Position numbers and translations under genes: made by a program. Below, piece after piece: positions 15,590 through 25,517 of a DNA stretch of 49,548 nt (position 1 is the stretch's first letter; each line of letters starts with the position of its first letter). The notes below the pieces were generated by a model. That model was given only the letters and a program-made list of their open reading frames with translations. It searched no databases and was not told the origin of the DNA. Origin of the DNA: an uncultured Collinsella sp. Its GTDB lineage: Bacteria > Actinomycetota > Coriobacteriia > Coriobacteriales > Coriobacteriaceae. Where the stretch lies: positions 1-49,548 of the forward strand of contig CAADUO010000002.1 in NCBI GenBank assembly GCA_900752215.1, read 5' to 3'.

Positions 15590-16867
15590 TTACATCACAG
15601 CACGCAGCTCAAACCGATCGCCGTTAATGCGGAACTGACAGTTGCCGTTCATGCGCTCCACGGCAAGTTTGATGCTCCTGGTGCCAAAGCCATGGCCCGC
15701 ATGCCGGGTCACGGGCATGCCGTCGACCATGCGCGGCGCGCGGTCAAACGTGTTGGAAACTAACAGCAGCAGCTGGCCGTCCTCTAATCGCAGGTCAAAG
15801 TCGACGAATCGCTTTCCTTGGGGTGCGGCGCTTGCGGCGGTGATAGCGTTTTCCAAGGCATTTGAGAGCACGCTAAACAGGTCGGCGTCACCTACGTGGA
15901 TGGTTTCGGGTACGGCGGCGCGCAGGTTGGCGGTAATGCCGTTTCTATTGATATCCGAGCTAAATGACGAAAGCGCGATGTTTACGGTCTCGTTGGCGCA
16001 GAAGCGGCGTACGGCGGTGCGATCGCCGGCTTCGCAGAGTTCATCGATGCGTTTGAGCGCCTCGTCGGTGTGGCCCTCCTCAATTAAAGCGGCCAGGCCG
16101 CGTAGGAAGTGGCGCATATCGTGGCGAAGAATCGACAGCTCGCGCCCAGATTGACGCCAAGCCTCGAGCTCTTTGATGGCGGCGCTGTCGCGGGTTTCGA
16201 GCATCCAGCGCTCTCGCTCGGCGGTTTCCTTTTCTTCGTATTCGCGTAGGTAAACGGCAAGAAACATAAGGTAGAACGCACAGAGCGCAAATGCCAAAAA
16301 CTCAACCGTTACCACCGAGCCCGAGTGGAACAGCGTGGTGTAGACGTTGGTGGCATAGTCAAAGACGTAATAGACGAGCGGCAGGATTAAAAGGATGCCC
16401 AGCTCGGTGGTGCTTTTAATCGCCAAGCGCGGACCGATGTCGCCGGCCCAATGCAACAGGACAGCAAAGACGGCGAGTGTGGTCGCGATGCGCGCCAGAT
16501 AGTACGCGATCTGAGAATCGGTTGCGGCAAAGGCGGCGATGCCCATCCAATTGCTGAACTGGCAGCTCAGATAGGCACTCGTAATGCCGAGCACGGCAAG
16601 CAGCGGGCTCAGGCGGTAGCGCGCGCACAAATAGATGACGAGCGGCAGATGCACGACGAGCGGATATACCTGGCGGGCGAAAAGCTCGCCGCCGACGGCA
16701 TTGGCGATCGAAAAGGCAGCGCCGGTTGCGGCTCCGACCCCCACCAACTCGAGTGCATGGCGTCGATTGATCTCGATACCGCACAGCGCCGCCGAGGCAA
16801 AGACGCCAAAGAGCAGCGTCGTGGCGTGGTGGATTGCCCAAAGGACCATTTCGACCGAGGAGACCAT
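15590..16867 (-). CDS. Sensor histidine kinase, AgrC/GHKL type
   Basis: 425 residues. The first ~215 form a membrane sensor with about six or seven hydrophobic segments (for example LPLVIYLCARY, ILLILPLVYYVFDY). A coiled linker (EKETAERERWMLETRD) follows, then the H-box ILRHDMRHFLRGLAALIEEG, and a GHKL ATPase with N-box LSNALENAI and G-box HAGHGFGTRSI. This is the AgrC/ComD type usually paired with LytTR regulators. The start overlaps the stop of the response-regulator gene by one base (TGATG), so the two are co-translated. No AgrB/AgrD-like peptide gene is seen nearby. Confidence 0.9.
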   Translation of the reverse strand: MVSSVEMVLWAIHHATTLLFGVFASAALCGIEINRRHALELVGVGAATGAAFSIANAVGGELFARQVYPLVVHLPLVIYLCARYRLSPLLAVLGITSAYLSCQFSNWMGIAAFAATDSQIAYYLARIATTLAVFAVLLHWAGDIGPRLAIKSTTELGILLILPLVYYVFDYATNVYTTLFHSGSVVTVEFLAFALCAFYLMFLAVYLREYEEKETAERERWMLETRDSAAIKELEAWRQSGRELSILRHDMRHFLRGLAALIEEGHTDEALKRIDELCEAGDRTAVRRFCANETVNIALSSFSSDINRNGITANLRAAVPETIHVGDADLFSVLSNALENAITAASAAPQGKRFVDFDLRLEDGQLLLLVSNTFDRAPRMVDGMPVTRHAGHGFGTRSIKLAVERMNGNCQFRINGDRFELRAVM

Positions 16868-17589
16868 CAGTGTCTCCCACCCTCAAAGCGAACCGCAAAG
16901 TAGGCGTCTTGGAATCCCTGCTTGCAGCTGCGCGAAAGCGGGATGCACGCGCCGGAGCGCATGACGATGTCCGTGCGATCGAAGTGGTCGATGTTGCGCA
17001 GGTTGACCTGGTAGCTGCGGTGGCATTTAAAGAAGACTGCGTTTTGCTCCAGGCGGTCCTCGACGCTGCGGAACGACTCGAGTGCCTCGATATCGCGTCC
17101 GTCGCGCAGGTGGAAGACCACGTGCTTGTTGCGCGCCTCGGCATATTCGATGTCGGACAGGCGCAGGGCGTGGTAGCCAAAGGAAGTTTTGATCACGAGC
17201 TCGTCGGTTGCCGCCGGGCGCATGCTCGAAAGCTCGTCGAGTAACTGCGCCAGGCGTTCGTAAGTCACGGGCTTGAGCAGATAGTCGAAGGCGCGGACCT
17301 CGTAGGATTCCAGCGCGAACTCGGGCGACGAGGTGAGGAACACCAGGCGCACGGCGGTGTCGGCCTGGCGCAGTTCGCGTGCGGTGTCCATGCCGTTGAC
17401 GGGCGGCATGATCATGTCGAGCAGAATGATGTCGGCGCGCGATGCGGCATGGCGGGCCAGCAGGTCCTCGCCGCGTGTGACGAGCGCAACATCGACCGCC
17501 GTGCCCGTCTCGGTCGACCAACGGTCGATCATCCGGTGCAGTCTATCTAGAAAAGCGACATCATCGTCGCAGGCAATAATCTTGAGCAT
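16867..17589 (-). CDS. LytTR-family response regulator (AgrA-like)
   Basis: 240 residues. Receiver domain (1-~125): LKIIACDDDVAFLDRLH with the acidic pair, DIILLDMIMPPVNG with the phospho-acceptor Asp, then LVFLTSS and a lysine in YLLKPVTYE. The LytTR DNA-binding domain follows (~140-235): YAEARNKHVVFHLRDGRDIE, KCHRSYQVNLRNI. The start codon ATG follows AAGGGGG. It is the first gene of a pair with the AgrC-type kinase. It probably binds direct repeats at target promoters; the targets are not known. Confidence 0.92.
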   Translation of the reverse strand: MLKIIACDDDVAFLDRLHRMIDRWSTETGTAVDVALVTRGEDLLARHAASRADIILLDMIMPPVNGMDTARELRQADTAVRLVFLTSSPEFALESYEVRAFDYLLKPVTYERLAQLLDELSSMRPAATDELVIKTSFGYHALRLSDIEYAEARNKHVVFHLRDGRDIEALESFRSVEDRLEQNAVFFKCHRSYQVNLRNIDHFDRTDIVMRSGACIPLSRSCKQGFQDAYFAVRFEGGRH

Positions 17590-17796
17590 TCGGCCCCCTT
17601 AAGTAGTTCGATTTTGCCACATCGGGTACGCGCCGCTTGCGGGGGTGCGGACCGTTTGCGCCCCACGGCGTGCAACTCGCGCCAAGCGGTATTGCGGTGG
17701 CGAAAGATGCCTCCTGCGCCATCGAGAGCTCAGCTATCCTCAGCTTGCCAGTTCGAATATGGACCTGCCACATGATTGAATCTTTATTTCAACTTT

Positions 17797-17846
17797 ACAC
17801 CTAGGTTTACAGCTGTCTTGTCAGCTGTAAACCTAGGTGTCATACT
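17797..17846 (+). promoter_or_regulatory. nadA operator-promoter: perfect 19-bp inverted repeat
   Basis: ACACCTAGGTTTACAGCTG (17797-17815), spacer TCTTGT, and its exact complement (17822-17840). A promoter TTGTCA (17818-17823), 17 bp, CATACT (17841-17846) lies across it, so binding to the palindrome would block RNA polymerase. NiaR, encoded at the operon's end, is the obvious candidate, since NiaR proteins repress NAD genes in the presence of niacin. The assignment is an inference from position. Confidence 0.75.
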
Positions 17847-17881
17847 AAAGCCCCAAGATTCGCCAAAAGAGAGGGGCCTTG

Positions 17882-18907
17882 ATGGCACAGAGCGCGAACA
17901 TGGATGCGTCGGAGCTTGCACGCGATATCGCGGCCGGCTTGGCATCGGCAACGACGGCAACGGAGCGTGCGGCACTGGTGCCCGCAGAGCTCGTCGAGGC
18001 CATTCAGCAACTAAAAACCCAACGTGACGCGGTGATCCTGGCGCACTATTACGTGGCGCCCGAGGTCCAAGCCGTTGCCGATTACGTCGGCGATAGCTTC
18101 TACCTGGCAAAGCTCGCCAAGAGCCTGCCGCAGCAGACCATCGTGTTGTGCGGCGTGGAGTTTATGGGCGAGAGCGCCAAGCTGCTCAATCCCACTAAGA
18201 CCGTGCTGCTGCCCGAGCCGGGCGCAGACTGTCCCATGGCGCACATGGTCAAGCGCGAGACGGTTGACGCGGCGCGCGCCGAGTACGGCGACGACCTGGC
18301 CGTGGTGTGCTACGTCAACTCCATGGTCGAGATCAAGAGCTGGAGCGACGTGTGCGTCACCAGTTCCAACGCCGTTAAGATCGTGTCCGAGCTGCCGCAG
18401 CAGCATATCCTGTTCATTCCCGACCAAAACCTGGGACGCTTCGTAGCCGAGCAGGTGCCGCAAAAGCACGTCATCCTCAACAACGGCTACTGCCCACGCC
18501 ATCACATCATCACCGTCGAGCAGATCGTCGACGCGACGGAGGCCCACCCCGACGCGCTCGTGCTGGCGCATCCTGAGTGCAAGGCCGACGTTCTGGCCGA
18601 GGCCGACTACATCGGCTCCACCGCCGGCATCATCAAGTATGCCGAGGAGTCCGACGCGAGCGAGTTCATTATCGTGACGGTCCGCGGCGTGCTCTACGAG
18701 CTCGAGCGCCGCTGCCAGGGCACCGGCAAGAAGTTCTATTTCCCCGCGGTGCAGCCCACCTGCGTCAACATGGACCTCATCACGCTCGAAAAGCTCGTGC
18801 GCTGCCTGGAGACGGGCGAGGGCGAGGTGCAGATCGGCGTCTCGGACGAGGCAGCAGACCAGGCCAAGCTCACGCTCGACCGTATGCTCGAGTACGCAGC
18901 ACGCTAG
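17882..18907 (+). CDS. nadA: Quinolinate synthase A
   Basis: 341 residues. This [4Fe-4S] enzyme condenses iminoaspartate with dihydroxyacetone phosphate to quinolinate. The three repeated domains are visible: HYYVAPEVQAVADYVGDS, GVEFMGESAKLLNPTK, HPECKADVLAEADYIGST. The cluster cysteines lie in VLCGVEFMG, LNNGYCPRHH and QPTCVNMD. The ATG at 17882 follows AGAGGGG; an in-frame TTG lies one codon upstream. It is first in the nadA-nadB-nadC-niaR operon and controlled by the upstream palindrome. Confidence 0.96.
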   Translation: MAQSANMDASELARDIAAGLASATTATERAALVPAELVEAIQQLKTQRDAVILAHYYVAPEVQAVADYVGDSFYLAKLAKSLPQQTIVLCGVEFMGESAKLLNPTKTVLLPEPGADCPMAHMVKRETVDAARAEYGDDLAVVCYVNSMVEIKSWSDVCVTSSNAVKIVSELPQQHILFIPDQNLGRFVAEQVPQKHVILNNGYCPRHHIITVEQIVDATEAHPDALVLAHPECKADVLAEADYIGSTAGIIKYAEESDASEFIIVTVRGVLYELERRCQGTGKKFYFPAVQPTCVNMDLITLEKLVRCLETGEGEVQIGVSDEAADQAKLTLDRMLEYAAR

Positions 18908-18962
18908 AACAATGTTGCATGAGGGACGGTCCCTTATGTCACATTCAAGGGAGAGGATTCCT

Positions 18963-20339
18963 GTGGAAACCAAGCAATACCCCGATATGGAGTGCGACGT
19001 CGTCATTGCCGGCTGCGGCGTGGCGGGTCTGTACGCGGCCCTCAATCTGCCGACGAGCACGCGCGTGATCATGCTCTCCAAGGGCGCGGTCGATGAGTGC
19101 GATTCGATGCTCGCGCAGGGCGGCATCTGCGTGCTGCCCGAAGGCTCGGACTACGATGCCTTCTTTGAGGACACCATGCACGCCGGCCACTACGAGAACC
19201 GCCGCGAGAGCGTCGACATCATGATCCGCTCGAGCCGCTCGGTCATCAACGACCTGCTAGCGATGGGCGTGGATTTTGAGCGCAAGGCCGATGGCAGTCT
19301 CGACTTTACCCGCGAGGGCGCACACAGCCGTCCGCGCATTGCCTTCCATGCCGATATCACCGGCAAGGAGATTACGACCAAGCTGCTTCAGGCTGTCCGC
19401 AAGCTGGACAACGTGCAGATTTTTGAGCACGTGGCCATGACCGACATCCTAACGGGCGAGCGTGACGGCGCCACGGTGTGCACCGGCGTCGTCGCCGTTC
19501 CCGTGGACGAGAACAGCTCGGTTCGTCCTGCCGACGAGCTGGCAAATGCCGCCGAGGGCGTGCATGCCGGCGAGCCGTTTAAGATCCATGCCCGCCACAC
19601 GCTGTGGGCGACGGGTGGCATCGGCGGCGTATACGACCATTCGACCAACTACCCGCAGCTCACGGGCGATGCCTGCTACATTGCTCAGGAGCATGGCATT
19701 AAGATGGAGCACCTGGACTACGTGCAGATCCACCCTACGGGACTGTTCTCACCGCAGCCGGGCCGCACCTTCCTGATCAGCGAGAGCTGCCGCGGCGAGG
19801 GCGCGATTTTGCTCAACGCCGCCGGCGAGCGCTTTACCGACGAGCTTCAGCCGCGCGATGTGGTCGCCGCCGCTATTCGCGAGCAGATGAAGCAGGACGG
19901 TACCGAGCACGAGTGGCTGAGCTTCGCCCCCGTCGAGCGCGATGTGGTGACCGGGCACTTTGCCAATATCCGCGCGCGCTGCCTGGAGGACGGCCGCGAC
20001 ATCCTGGACGAGCCCATCCCCGTCACGCCCACGCAACACTACTTTATGGGCGGCGTATGGGTCGACAAGGACGGCCGCACCTCGATGCCCGAGCTCTACG
20101 CCGCGGGTGAGACGGCCTGCAACGGCGTTCACGGCAAAAACCGCCTTGCATCAAACAGCCTGCTCGAGGCGCTGGTCTGGGGTCGTCGCGCCGCGTGGTA
20201 CATGCGTACCGGCGAGTCGCTGGCCGTGGAGCAGGCGGGCGATCCCGCGCTCGATGGCCGTCATCGCGCCCTGAGCGCCGACACCCTGGCAATCGATGAT
20301 TTGGCCCGTGCCGCCGGCACGCAGGCCGTGGAGGAGTAG
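18963..20339 (+). CDS. nadB: L-aspartate oxidase
   Basis: About 458 residues. The flavoprotein oxidises aspartate to iminoaspartate for NadA. It has the FAD Rossmann motif VVIAGCGVAGLYAALN, the substrate-side DSMLAQGGICVLPEG, HARHTLWATGGIGGVYDHST, and TPTQHYFMGGVWVD with GETACNGVHGKNRLASNSLLEALVWG near the end. I prefer GTG at 18963, preceded by GGGAGAGG, over an ATG at 18912 or 18936, because the FAD strand follows 11 residues later. The C-terminal helical domain is shorter than in E. coli. The 55-bp gap after nadA contains a small GGGAC(G)GTCCC palindrome. Confidence 0.92.
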   Translation: METKQYPDMECDVVIAGCGVAGLYAALNLPTSTRVIMLSKGAVDECDSMLAQGGICVLPEGSDYDAFFEDTMHAGHYENRRESVDIMIRSSRSVINDLLAMGVDFERKADGSLDFTREGAHSRPRIAFHADITGKEITTKLLQAVRKLDNVQIFEHVAMTDILTGERDGATVCTGVVAVPVDENSSVRPADELANAAEGVHAGEPFKIHARHTLWATGGIGGVYDHSTNYPQLTGDACYIAQEHGIKMEHLDYVQIHPTGLFSPQPGRTFLISESCRGEGAILLNAAGERFTDELQPRDVVAAAIREQMKQDGTEHEWLSFAPVERDVVTGHFANIRARCLEDGRDILDEPIPVTPTQHYFMGGVWVDKDGRTSMPELYAAGETACNGVHGKNRLASNSLLEALVWGRRAAWYMRTGESLAVEQAGDPALDGRHRALSADTLAIDDLARAAGTQAVEE

Positions 20340-20342
20340 ACC

Positions 20343-21203
20343 ATGAATCCCATTACCATGAAGCTCGTCGTCGATGATCTGATTCTGCAGGCTCTGCGCG
20401 AGGACATTACCTTTGAGGACGTGAGCACGGTGAGCGTGTGCCCCACGGCGCGTCCCGCCACGGTGGAGCTTATCGCCAAGGCCGACGGCATCATCGCCGG
20501 CTTGGATGTGTTTGCCCGCACCTTTGAACTGCTGGATTCGCAGAGCTCGGTGCTGCTCGACGTTGCCGATGGCGACGAGGTGCACGCCGGCGACCATGTG
20601 GGTCAGGTGCGCGGTGACGCGCGCGTGCTGCTTTCGGGCGAGCGCGTGGCACTCAACTACCTGCAGCGCATGAGCGGTATCGCTACCTATACGCACCAGA
20701 TGGCCGCGGCGCTCGAAGGCACCAAGACCGTGCTCGTCGATACGCGCAAGACCACGCCGGGCATGCGCGTCTTTGAGAAGGCCGCGGTCGAGATTGGCGG
20801 CGGCAGCAACCACCGTTACAACCTGTCGACGGCCGTCATGCTCAAGGACAACCACATCGATGCCGCCGGCGGCGTGACGCGTGCAATCGAGATGGCGCGC
20901 GCCCATGCATCGTTTACTGCGACGGTCGAGATCGAGTGCGAGAACCTGGACATGGTGCGCGAGGCCGTGGAAGCCGGTGCCGACATTATCATGCTCGACA
21001 ATATGACCCATGACGACATGGCGGCCGCTATCGAGCTTATCGCCGGTCGTGCCAAGACCGAGTGTTCGGGCAACGTGGACGCCGACAACATTCGCGCCCT
21101 GGCCGATCTGGGTGTCGACTATATTAGCTCGGGCGCCCTGACGCACTCTGCGCCGATTCTCGACCTCTCGCTTAAGCACCTGCGTCTGCTGGACGGTAAA
21201 TAA
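20343..21203 (+). CDS. nadC: Nicotinate-nucleotide pyrophosphorylase (quinolinate phosphoribosyltransferase)
   Basis: 286 residues. It converts quinolinate and PRPP to nicotinate mononucleotide. Seen in sequence: ALREDITFEDVST at the N-terminus, RVALNYLQRMSGIATYT, VDTRKTTPGMRVFEKAAVEIGGGSNHR (split here for reading: DTRKTTPG, then GGGSNHRYNLS), and DIIMLDNMTHDDM. It starts 3 nt after the nadB stop and overlaps the next gene by one base. Length and motifs are normal for the type II PRTase family. Confidence 0.96.
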   Translation: MNPITMKLVVDDLILQALREDITFEDVSTVSVCPTARPATVELIAKADGIIAGLDVFARTFELLDSQSSVLLDVADGDEVHAGDHVGQVRGDARVLLSGERVALNYLQRMSGIATYTHQMAAALEGTKTVLVDTRKTTPGMRVFEKAAVEIGGGSNHRYNLSTAVMLKDNHIDAAGGVTRAIEMARAHASFTATVEIECENLDMVREAVEAGADIIMLDNMTHDDMAAAIELIAGRAKTECSGNVDADNIRALADLGVDYISSGALTHSAPILDLSLKHLRLLDGK

Positions 21204-21748
21204 TGGACGCCCGCGAGCGTCGCCGTGCCATCATGGGCGTGCTCGAGCGAGCCAAGGGCCCCGTCTCCGGCAGCGCACTTGCTCGTGAGGTGGGTGTGAG
21301 CCGCCAGATTGTCGTGCAAGACATCGCCCTGCTGCGCGCCGATGGGCACGATATCGTGGCGACCAATCGCGGCTACGTGCTGCAGGAGGCGGCGAGCAGT
21401 CCGGCTGTTCCCACGCGCTTGGTCAAGGTTCGCCACGGCGTGGAGCAGGCAGGCGATGAGCTCACGAGTATCGTCGACGCCGGTGGTGCCGTGCTCAACG
21501 TGATCGTCAATCACCGCGTGTACGGTAAGATCACGGCCGACCTGGACATCCGCAATCGTCGCGATGTTGAGCGCTACCTGCACGATATCGAGAGCGGCAA
21601 GAGCTTTCCACTACTAACGGTGACGAGCGGCTACCACTTCCATCGCATCGCGGCGGAAGACGAGCAGACCCTCGACGAGATCGAGGCCATGCTCAAGGAG
21701 AAAGGCTACTTGGCTGACCTCATGCCCTACGAAGACGACCTATCGTAG
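21203..21748 (+). CDS. niaR: Niacin-responsive repressor NiaR (3H domain)
   Basis: 181 residues. An N-terminal winged helix (RAKGPVSGSALAREVGVSR, IVVQDIALLRADG) is followed by the 3H domain named for conserved histidines: VRHGVEQAG, IVNHRVYGKITADLDI and SGYHFHRI, which bind a metal and nicotinate. It starts at the last base of the nadC stop (TAATG), so it is the last gene of the nad operon and should repress it through the palindrome before nadA. Family knowledge: NiaR (YrxA) represses NAD synthesis and niacin uptake genes. Confidence 0.92.
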   Translation: MDARERRRAIMGVLERAKGPVSGSALAREVGVSRQIVVQDIALLRADGHDIVATNRGYVLQEAASSPAVPTRLVKVRHGVEQAGDELTSIVDAGGAVLNVIVNHRVYGKITADLDIRNRRDVERYLHDIESGKSFPLLTVTSGYHFHRIAAEDEQTLDEIEAMLKEKGYLADLMPYEDDLS

Positions 21749-21813
21749 CCGATGCTGCAAACGCCCCTAAGCGGCAATCTGCAGCGGTGCCAAATTAGTT
21801 ATCCGCACAAACA

Positions 21814-21854
21814 AAAAGGAGGCCTCCGCGGCGATGCGGAAGCCTCCTTTTTTG
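21814..21854. terminator. Bidirectional terminator between niaR and the ferredoxin gene
   Basis: AAAAAGGAGGC-CTCCGC pairs with GCGGA-AGCCTCCTTTTTT around GGCGAT. T-runs on both strands suit termination of the convergent niaR and ferredoxin transcripts. Confidence 0.88.
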
Positions 21855-21891
21855 TGCACGGTGTACTTTTGAGTGTGCAAGTGGGGAGTTG

Positions 21892-22077
21892 TTACTCCTC
21901 GACGATCTCAGTGATCGCGCCAGCGGGGCAAGCGTCCTGGCAAGCGCCACAGGCGACGCAGGAGTCCTCGTCAGCGACGGTAGCGACGTCCTGGAGCTCC
22001 AGAACGCCAGCGGGGCAGGAGTCGACGCAAACGCCACAAGCGATGCACTCGTCGGCATCAATTACGGGATGAGCCAT
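21892..22077 (-). CDS. 2[4Fe-4S] ferredoxin
   Basis: 61 residues, clostridial-type small electron carrier. Two cluster motifs are seen: CIACGVCVDSCPAG (first half) and CVACGACQDACPAG (second half), each CxxCxxCxxxCP, with the proteins's pseudo two-fold symmetry. Start ATG at 22077 follows GAGAGGAAA; a longer upstream frame is not supported. Expected partner for pyruvate:ferredoxin oxidoreductase or other anaerobic enzymes. It is monocistronic, with a candidate promoter upstream. Confidence 0.95.
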   Translation of the reverse strand: MAHPVIDADECIACGVCVDSCPAGVLELQDVATVADEDSCVACGACQDACPAGAITEIVEE

Positions 22078-22138
22078 GGTAGTTTCCTCTCTGTTGACCG
22101 ACGCTACAGGCGATGCGCGCCGGTTTGATTCGGGCAAA

Positions 22139-22166
22139 AACATACCACGGGAGCGACCGTTTGCAA
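22139..22166 (-). promoter_or_regulatory. Putative promoter of the ferredoxin gene
   Basis: Read leftward: TTGCAA (22166-22161), 16-bp spacer, TATGTT (22144-22139), about 60 bp before the start codon. Confidence 0.5.
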
Positions 22167-22331
22167 TACCCTCTGACCGGCATCTTCATACCGTTCGCCG
22201 AGTATGCCAAGGTTTACTAAAAAACGCGCAGGTGGGGCCGTTGAGCTGCGCAAATGTTAGCTAAAGGTGACTTGAAATATTGAGCTATTGAGCGCACCTG
22301 CGGAAAGGGCATCCCGTTATTTTGCCGAAAA

Positions 22332-22379
22332 CCGGGTCGCAGTTTCCGGTTGGACCCGCTAGCGGAAACTGCGACCCGG
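22332..22379. repeat. Single-copy palindrome with 17-bp perfect arms
   Basis: CCGGGTCGCAGTTTCCG (22332-22348) and its exact complement (22363-22379) surround a 14-nt loop. There is no T-run and no second copy in this window. It resembles the other long palindromes in shape but not in sequence. Confidence 0.72.
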
Positions 22380-22536
22380 AATCCACGCTCAAAACGGGAC
22401 GAGCTTTCCGCAAGGCAGCCCCAGGCACCCTCGGACCCAAACCTCAGCCATCTCTACATAGATCTCGATAGATTTGCCGAGAACTCAAACAGTGCGTCTA
22501 CCTGCGTATTTGCGAACCTAAACTCTCGGCAATAAG

Positions 22537-22563
22537 AAATCTTATATGAATTGACTTAGATTT
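22537..22563. promoter_or_regulatory. Putative HspR operator upstream of dnaK
   Basis: AAATCTTATAT, five variable bases, GACTTAGATTT. Both 11-bp halves are identical to those at 31897-31923 upstream of clpB, at the same spacing. The ends AAATCT/AGATTT are inverted repeats. HspR in other actinobacteria binds the HAIR element (CTTGAGT-N7-ACTCAAG) before dnaK and clpB; this site is in the matching place but differs in sequence. Confidence 0.68.
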
Positions 22564-22672
22564 TGTATATTCCGGCCCATAAGGGGATACACTACATCCT
22601 GAAAGACAAGCCGAAACACCGCTCGGCAGACCGCCGAGTCGGTGCAAACGCACAAGAGAGAGGGAATTTCTA

Positions 22673-24565
<1,893 letters not shown>

Positions 24566-24567
24566 TC

Positions 24568-25410
24568 ATGTCCGCCCGTAAAGCTCGCACGGAGGCGGCT
24601 GCCGCCGGCGCCGCCCCCGTTGACTCTGAGGAGAAGGACGTGAAGATTCCCGTAGAGGCCGTCGACGATACCGAGGCCAACGAGGCCGCGGCCGCCGAGG
24701 CTGTCGAGAACCAGGTAGAGGATTCCAACAAGGAGGCGACGATGACCGAGGACGAGATGGTGGAAGCTGCTATCCGCGCCGGTGAGGAAGCCGCCGACAA
24801 CGACTTTAAGCTCAAGTTCGAGCAGGCCCAAAAGGAGCTCGCCGACGTGCGCAGCGAGCTCGATGCTGCGGCAGAGGCCCAGAAGGCCGCCGAGGACAAG
24901 GCAAAGGACGCCACCGAGCGTACCGCCCGTCTGCAGGCCGACTGGGAGAACTTCCGTCGCCGCACCGCCAATGAGCGTATCGCCGAGCGCGAGCGCGCGA
25001 CCGAGAAGCTCGTCACTGCGCTGCTGCCGGTGGTCGACGATATCGAGCGTGCGATCGACCATGCCCGCAGCCAGGAGCTTGCCGACGACTTTAAGCAGTT
25101 CGTCGACGGCGTCGACGCGGTGCATGCCAAGCTGCTCGATGTGTTTGCGCACGAGGGCGTTGAGCCCATCGACCCCAAGGGCGAGGCGTTCGATCCGCTC
25201 GAGCACCAAGCCGTGGGTCGCGTCGAGGACGCGTCGCAGTACGACGAGACCGTCAACGACGTGTACCAGAAGGGCTACCGCATGGCGGATCGCATTCTGC
25301 GTTCCGCGATGGTGACGGTGACCTACGGCGGCGAGAAACGCCCCGCACCGGAGCCCGAAGCGGCGCCCGAGGATGCTGCGGCCGATACGGCCGAGAGCAC
25401 CGAGGAGTAA
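24568..25410 (+). CDS. grpE: Nucleotide exchange factor GrpE
   Basis: 280 residues as drawn. GrpE releases ADP from DnaK. The N-terminal ~60 are acidic and disordered; a long coiled coil follows (residues ~75-140, KLKFEQAQKELADVRSELDA), then the family core RLQADWENFRRRT and the C-terminal beta domain (GVEPIDPKGEAFDPLEHQAV). The first ATG is 2 nt after the dnaK stop with only a weak RBS. A second ATG at 24742 has a perfect AAGGAGG (24730-24736) at 5-nt spacing and would give 222 residues, closer to usual GrpE size. Both products may be made. Confidence 0.93.
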   Translation: MSARKARTEAAAAGAAPVDSEEKDVKIPVEAVDDTEANEAAAAEAVENQVEDSNKEATMTEDEMVEAAIRAGEEAADNDFKLKFEQAQKELADVRSELDAAAEAQKAAEDKAKDATERTARLQADWENFRRRTANERIAERERATEKLVTALLPVVDDIERAIDHARSQELADDFKQFVDGVDAVHAKLLDVFAHEGVEPIDPKGEAFDPLEHQAVGRVEDASQYDETVNDVYQKGYRMADRILRSAMVTVTYGGEKRPAPEPEAAPEDAAADTAESTEE

Positions 25411-25414
25411 TTGA

Positions 25415-25446
25415 AAAGGGCCCCGGGGCAACACCCGGGGCCCTTT
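25415..25446 (+). terminator. Strong hairpin between grpE and dnaJ
   Basis: Perfect 13-bp stem AAAGGGCCCCGGG/CCCGGGGCCCTTT around GCAACA, ending in a short T-run (TTTCTGG). It may partly terminate or protect the dnaK-grpE message before dnaJ-hspR. Confidence 0.7.
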
Positions 25447-25517
25447 CTGGCCTAGTGCCATATGAAAGCATGAGCCGCCGCCCGCTGGGCGGCGGATGAA
25501 ACAGGAGAGGAGCTACG

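Larger units (their letters stand above)
22078..22672. other. 595-bp gap between the divergent ferredoxin and dnaK genes
   Basis: It contains the ferredoxin promoter (22139-22166), a palindrome with perfect 17-bp arms (22332-22379) and the dnaK operator/promoter region (22537-22590). I see no gene in the remainder. The section 22500-22580 is AT-rich. Confidence 0.8.

Noticed and set aside
18912..18962. Upstream ATG starts for nadB (18912 or 18936)
   Set aside because: The sequence MLHEGRSLMSHSRERIPV is not like NadB, overlaps a small palindrome, and lacks an RBS. The GTG at 18963 has one.
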